Assembly (NCBI GenBank): GCA_025455765.1
Contig: JALOLX010000098.1
Span: forward strand, 1-5,944
Reading direction: 5' to 3'
DNA length: 5,944 bases
From: Flavobacteriales bacterium
Lineage (GTDB): Bacteria > Bacteroidota > Bacteroidia > Flavobacteriales_F > PHOS-HE28
The position numbers were made by a program, and so were the translations under genes. Below the pieces are notes generated by a model that had not been told where the DNA came from, did no database searches, and saw only the letters and a list, made by a program, of their open reading frames with translations. Below are positions 5,262 through 5,944 of this stretch, one piece after another (the stretch's first letter is position 1; each line of letters begins with the position of its first letter).

Positions 5262-5944
5262 ATGGCCCACCACCGACCGCTCATCGCCGTTCTTCGCGGC
5301 GGCTACACCGGCGAATCCGTGATCAGCATGCAAAGCGCCGCCACCATGATGGAAGCCTTGGACAACAAGCGCTTCGATGCGGTCTACGTATCCGTGCTAC
5401 CGTCTGGCTGGACTTGCCACCTCCCTGATGAACGGGAGCTTCCGTTCGACCGAGGTACCTTCAGCGTGGATCGTGGCGACGGACCGGAACGCATCGCCGC
5501 TGCACTCATTGCTATCCATGGCTCGCCTGGTGAGAACGGTGTGTTGCAAGGATACTTCGACCTCCTGGGCATACCCTACCAGACCGGCGGTGTGCTGAAC
5601 ATGGCGCTCACCATGAGCAAATACGCCACCGTGGCCGTGCTCCGTGATCTCGGTTTCCCGGTGGCCCCTTCTGTGCGTTTACATGTTGGTGACGGAAGGA
5701 ACAAGGACGCCTTGCAGGGCATAGGCTTTCCCTGCTTCGTAAAGCCCGATCAAAGTGGAAGCAGCCTGGGGGTGACCAAAGTGAAAACCCCCGAGGAACT
5801 CGGGGAAGCGCTTGACAACGCGTTCAAGGAATGCCCGTTCGTACTGGTGGAGCGCGGTGTCACGGGCCGCGAGCTGACCTGTGGGGTGTTGATCAGCGGG
5901 TCTGCCTACCAGGCATTGCCGGTCTGCGAGATCACCACGTCGCG
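5262..5944 (+). CDS. ddl: D-alanine--D-alanine ligase, N-terminal 227 residues (runs off the window)
   Basis: An open frame from ATG 5262 to the window edge (227 codons plus two bases). The product joins two D-alanines with ATP in the cytosol to make the dipeptide end of peptidoglycan precursors. The N-terminal substrate domain has VLRGGYTGESVIS (10-22), with Glu18 at the place of the glutamate that binds the first D-Ala amino group. HGSPGENGVLQGYFDLLGIP (86-105) is the Ddl form of the HGxxGEDGxxQG motif. The ATP-grasp part follows: MSKYAT (118-123), FPCFVKPDQSGSSLGV (156-171) with the ATP-binding Lys161 and glycine/serine loop, and ELTCGV (204-209). The catalytic arginine and the Mg-binding Asp/Glu/Asn lie beyond the window and cannot be checked. 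There is no Shine-Dalgarno site ahead of the ATG, usual for Bacteroidota. It is divergent from the PASTA gene. Confidence 0.93.
   Translation, partial: MAHHRPLIAVLRGGYTGESVISMQSAATMMEALDNKRFDAVYVSVLPSGWTCHLPDERELPFDRGTFSVDRGDGPERIAAALIAIHGSPGENGVLQGYFDLLGIPYQTGGVLNMALTMSKYATVAVLRDLGFPVAPSVRLHVGDGRNKDALQGIGFPCFVKPDQSGSSLGVTKVKTPEELGEALDNAFKECPFVLVERGVTGRELTCGVLISGSAYQALPVCEITTS

Noticed and set aside
5163..5428. Plus-strand open frame of 87 codons (5165-5428) overlapping the ddl start
   Set aside because: The ddl frame carries clear ligase motifs from 5262; this frame is an offset shadow of it.

Overview
The window reads as chromosomal DNA of a Bacteroidota bacterium. Four lines of evidence support this: a complete type IX secretion (T9SS) type A sorting domain on the largest protein, a Bacteroidota-type -7 promoter element (TAnnTTTG) directly upstream of the lead gene, the lack of clear Shine-Dalgarno sites at the gene starts, and a Bacteroidota-style D-Ala-D-Ala ligase N-terminus. 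Most genes are roughly 60% GC by eye, which is high for the phylum. An environmental Flavobacteriales-like lineage would fit, but the placement is inference.

Layout, left to right. Positions 1-96 (+) hold the last 31 codons of an ANL-superfamily adenylating enzyme, recognised by its terminal RTSGGK lysine motif. It converges, with a 7-bp gap, on a minus-strand run of four genes transcribed right to left. In transcription order these are a membrane-anchored triple-PASTA protein (5158-4346), a cysteine-free T9SS cargo protein of unknown function (4359-2098), an RluA/RluD-family 23S rRNA pseudouridine synthase (2098-1022) and a PAPS-dependent sulfotransferase (1009-104). The first three overlap (14 bp, then 1 bp) and the fourth follows after 12 bp, so this looks like one operon. 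A 103-bp intergenic region (5159-5261) separates it from a divergent, truncated ddl gene (5262 to the window end, +).

How the genes fit together. Ddl makes the D-Ala-D-Ala of peptidoglycan precursors, and PASTA domains in other bacteria bind muropeptides or beta-lactams, so the divergent pair has a cell-wall theme. The T9SS cargo is a surface or secreted protein whose production is probably coupled to the PASTA protein. RluD-type modification is housekeeping ribosome assembly. The sulfotransferase looks like an accessory gene at the operon's end: its middle is much more AT-rich (about 42% GC over 241-540) than the surrounding genes.

No mobile element, CRISPR array, tRNA or rRNA was seen, and nothing here is convincingly a new system. 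The observations most worth a second look are three. Bacteroidota O-glycosylation-type sequons, D-(S/T)-(A/I/L/M/T/V), number 15 in the two envelope proteins and 0 in the three main cytosolic proteins. The four cysteines of the PASTA protein form two CxxC pairs. The PASTA gene has a promoter element so close to its start codon that its transcript would be nearly leaderless.
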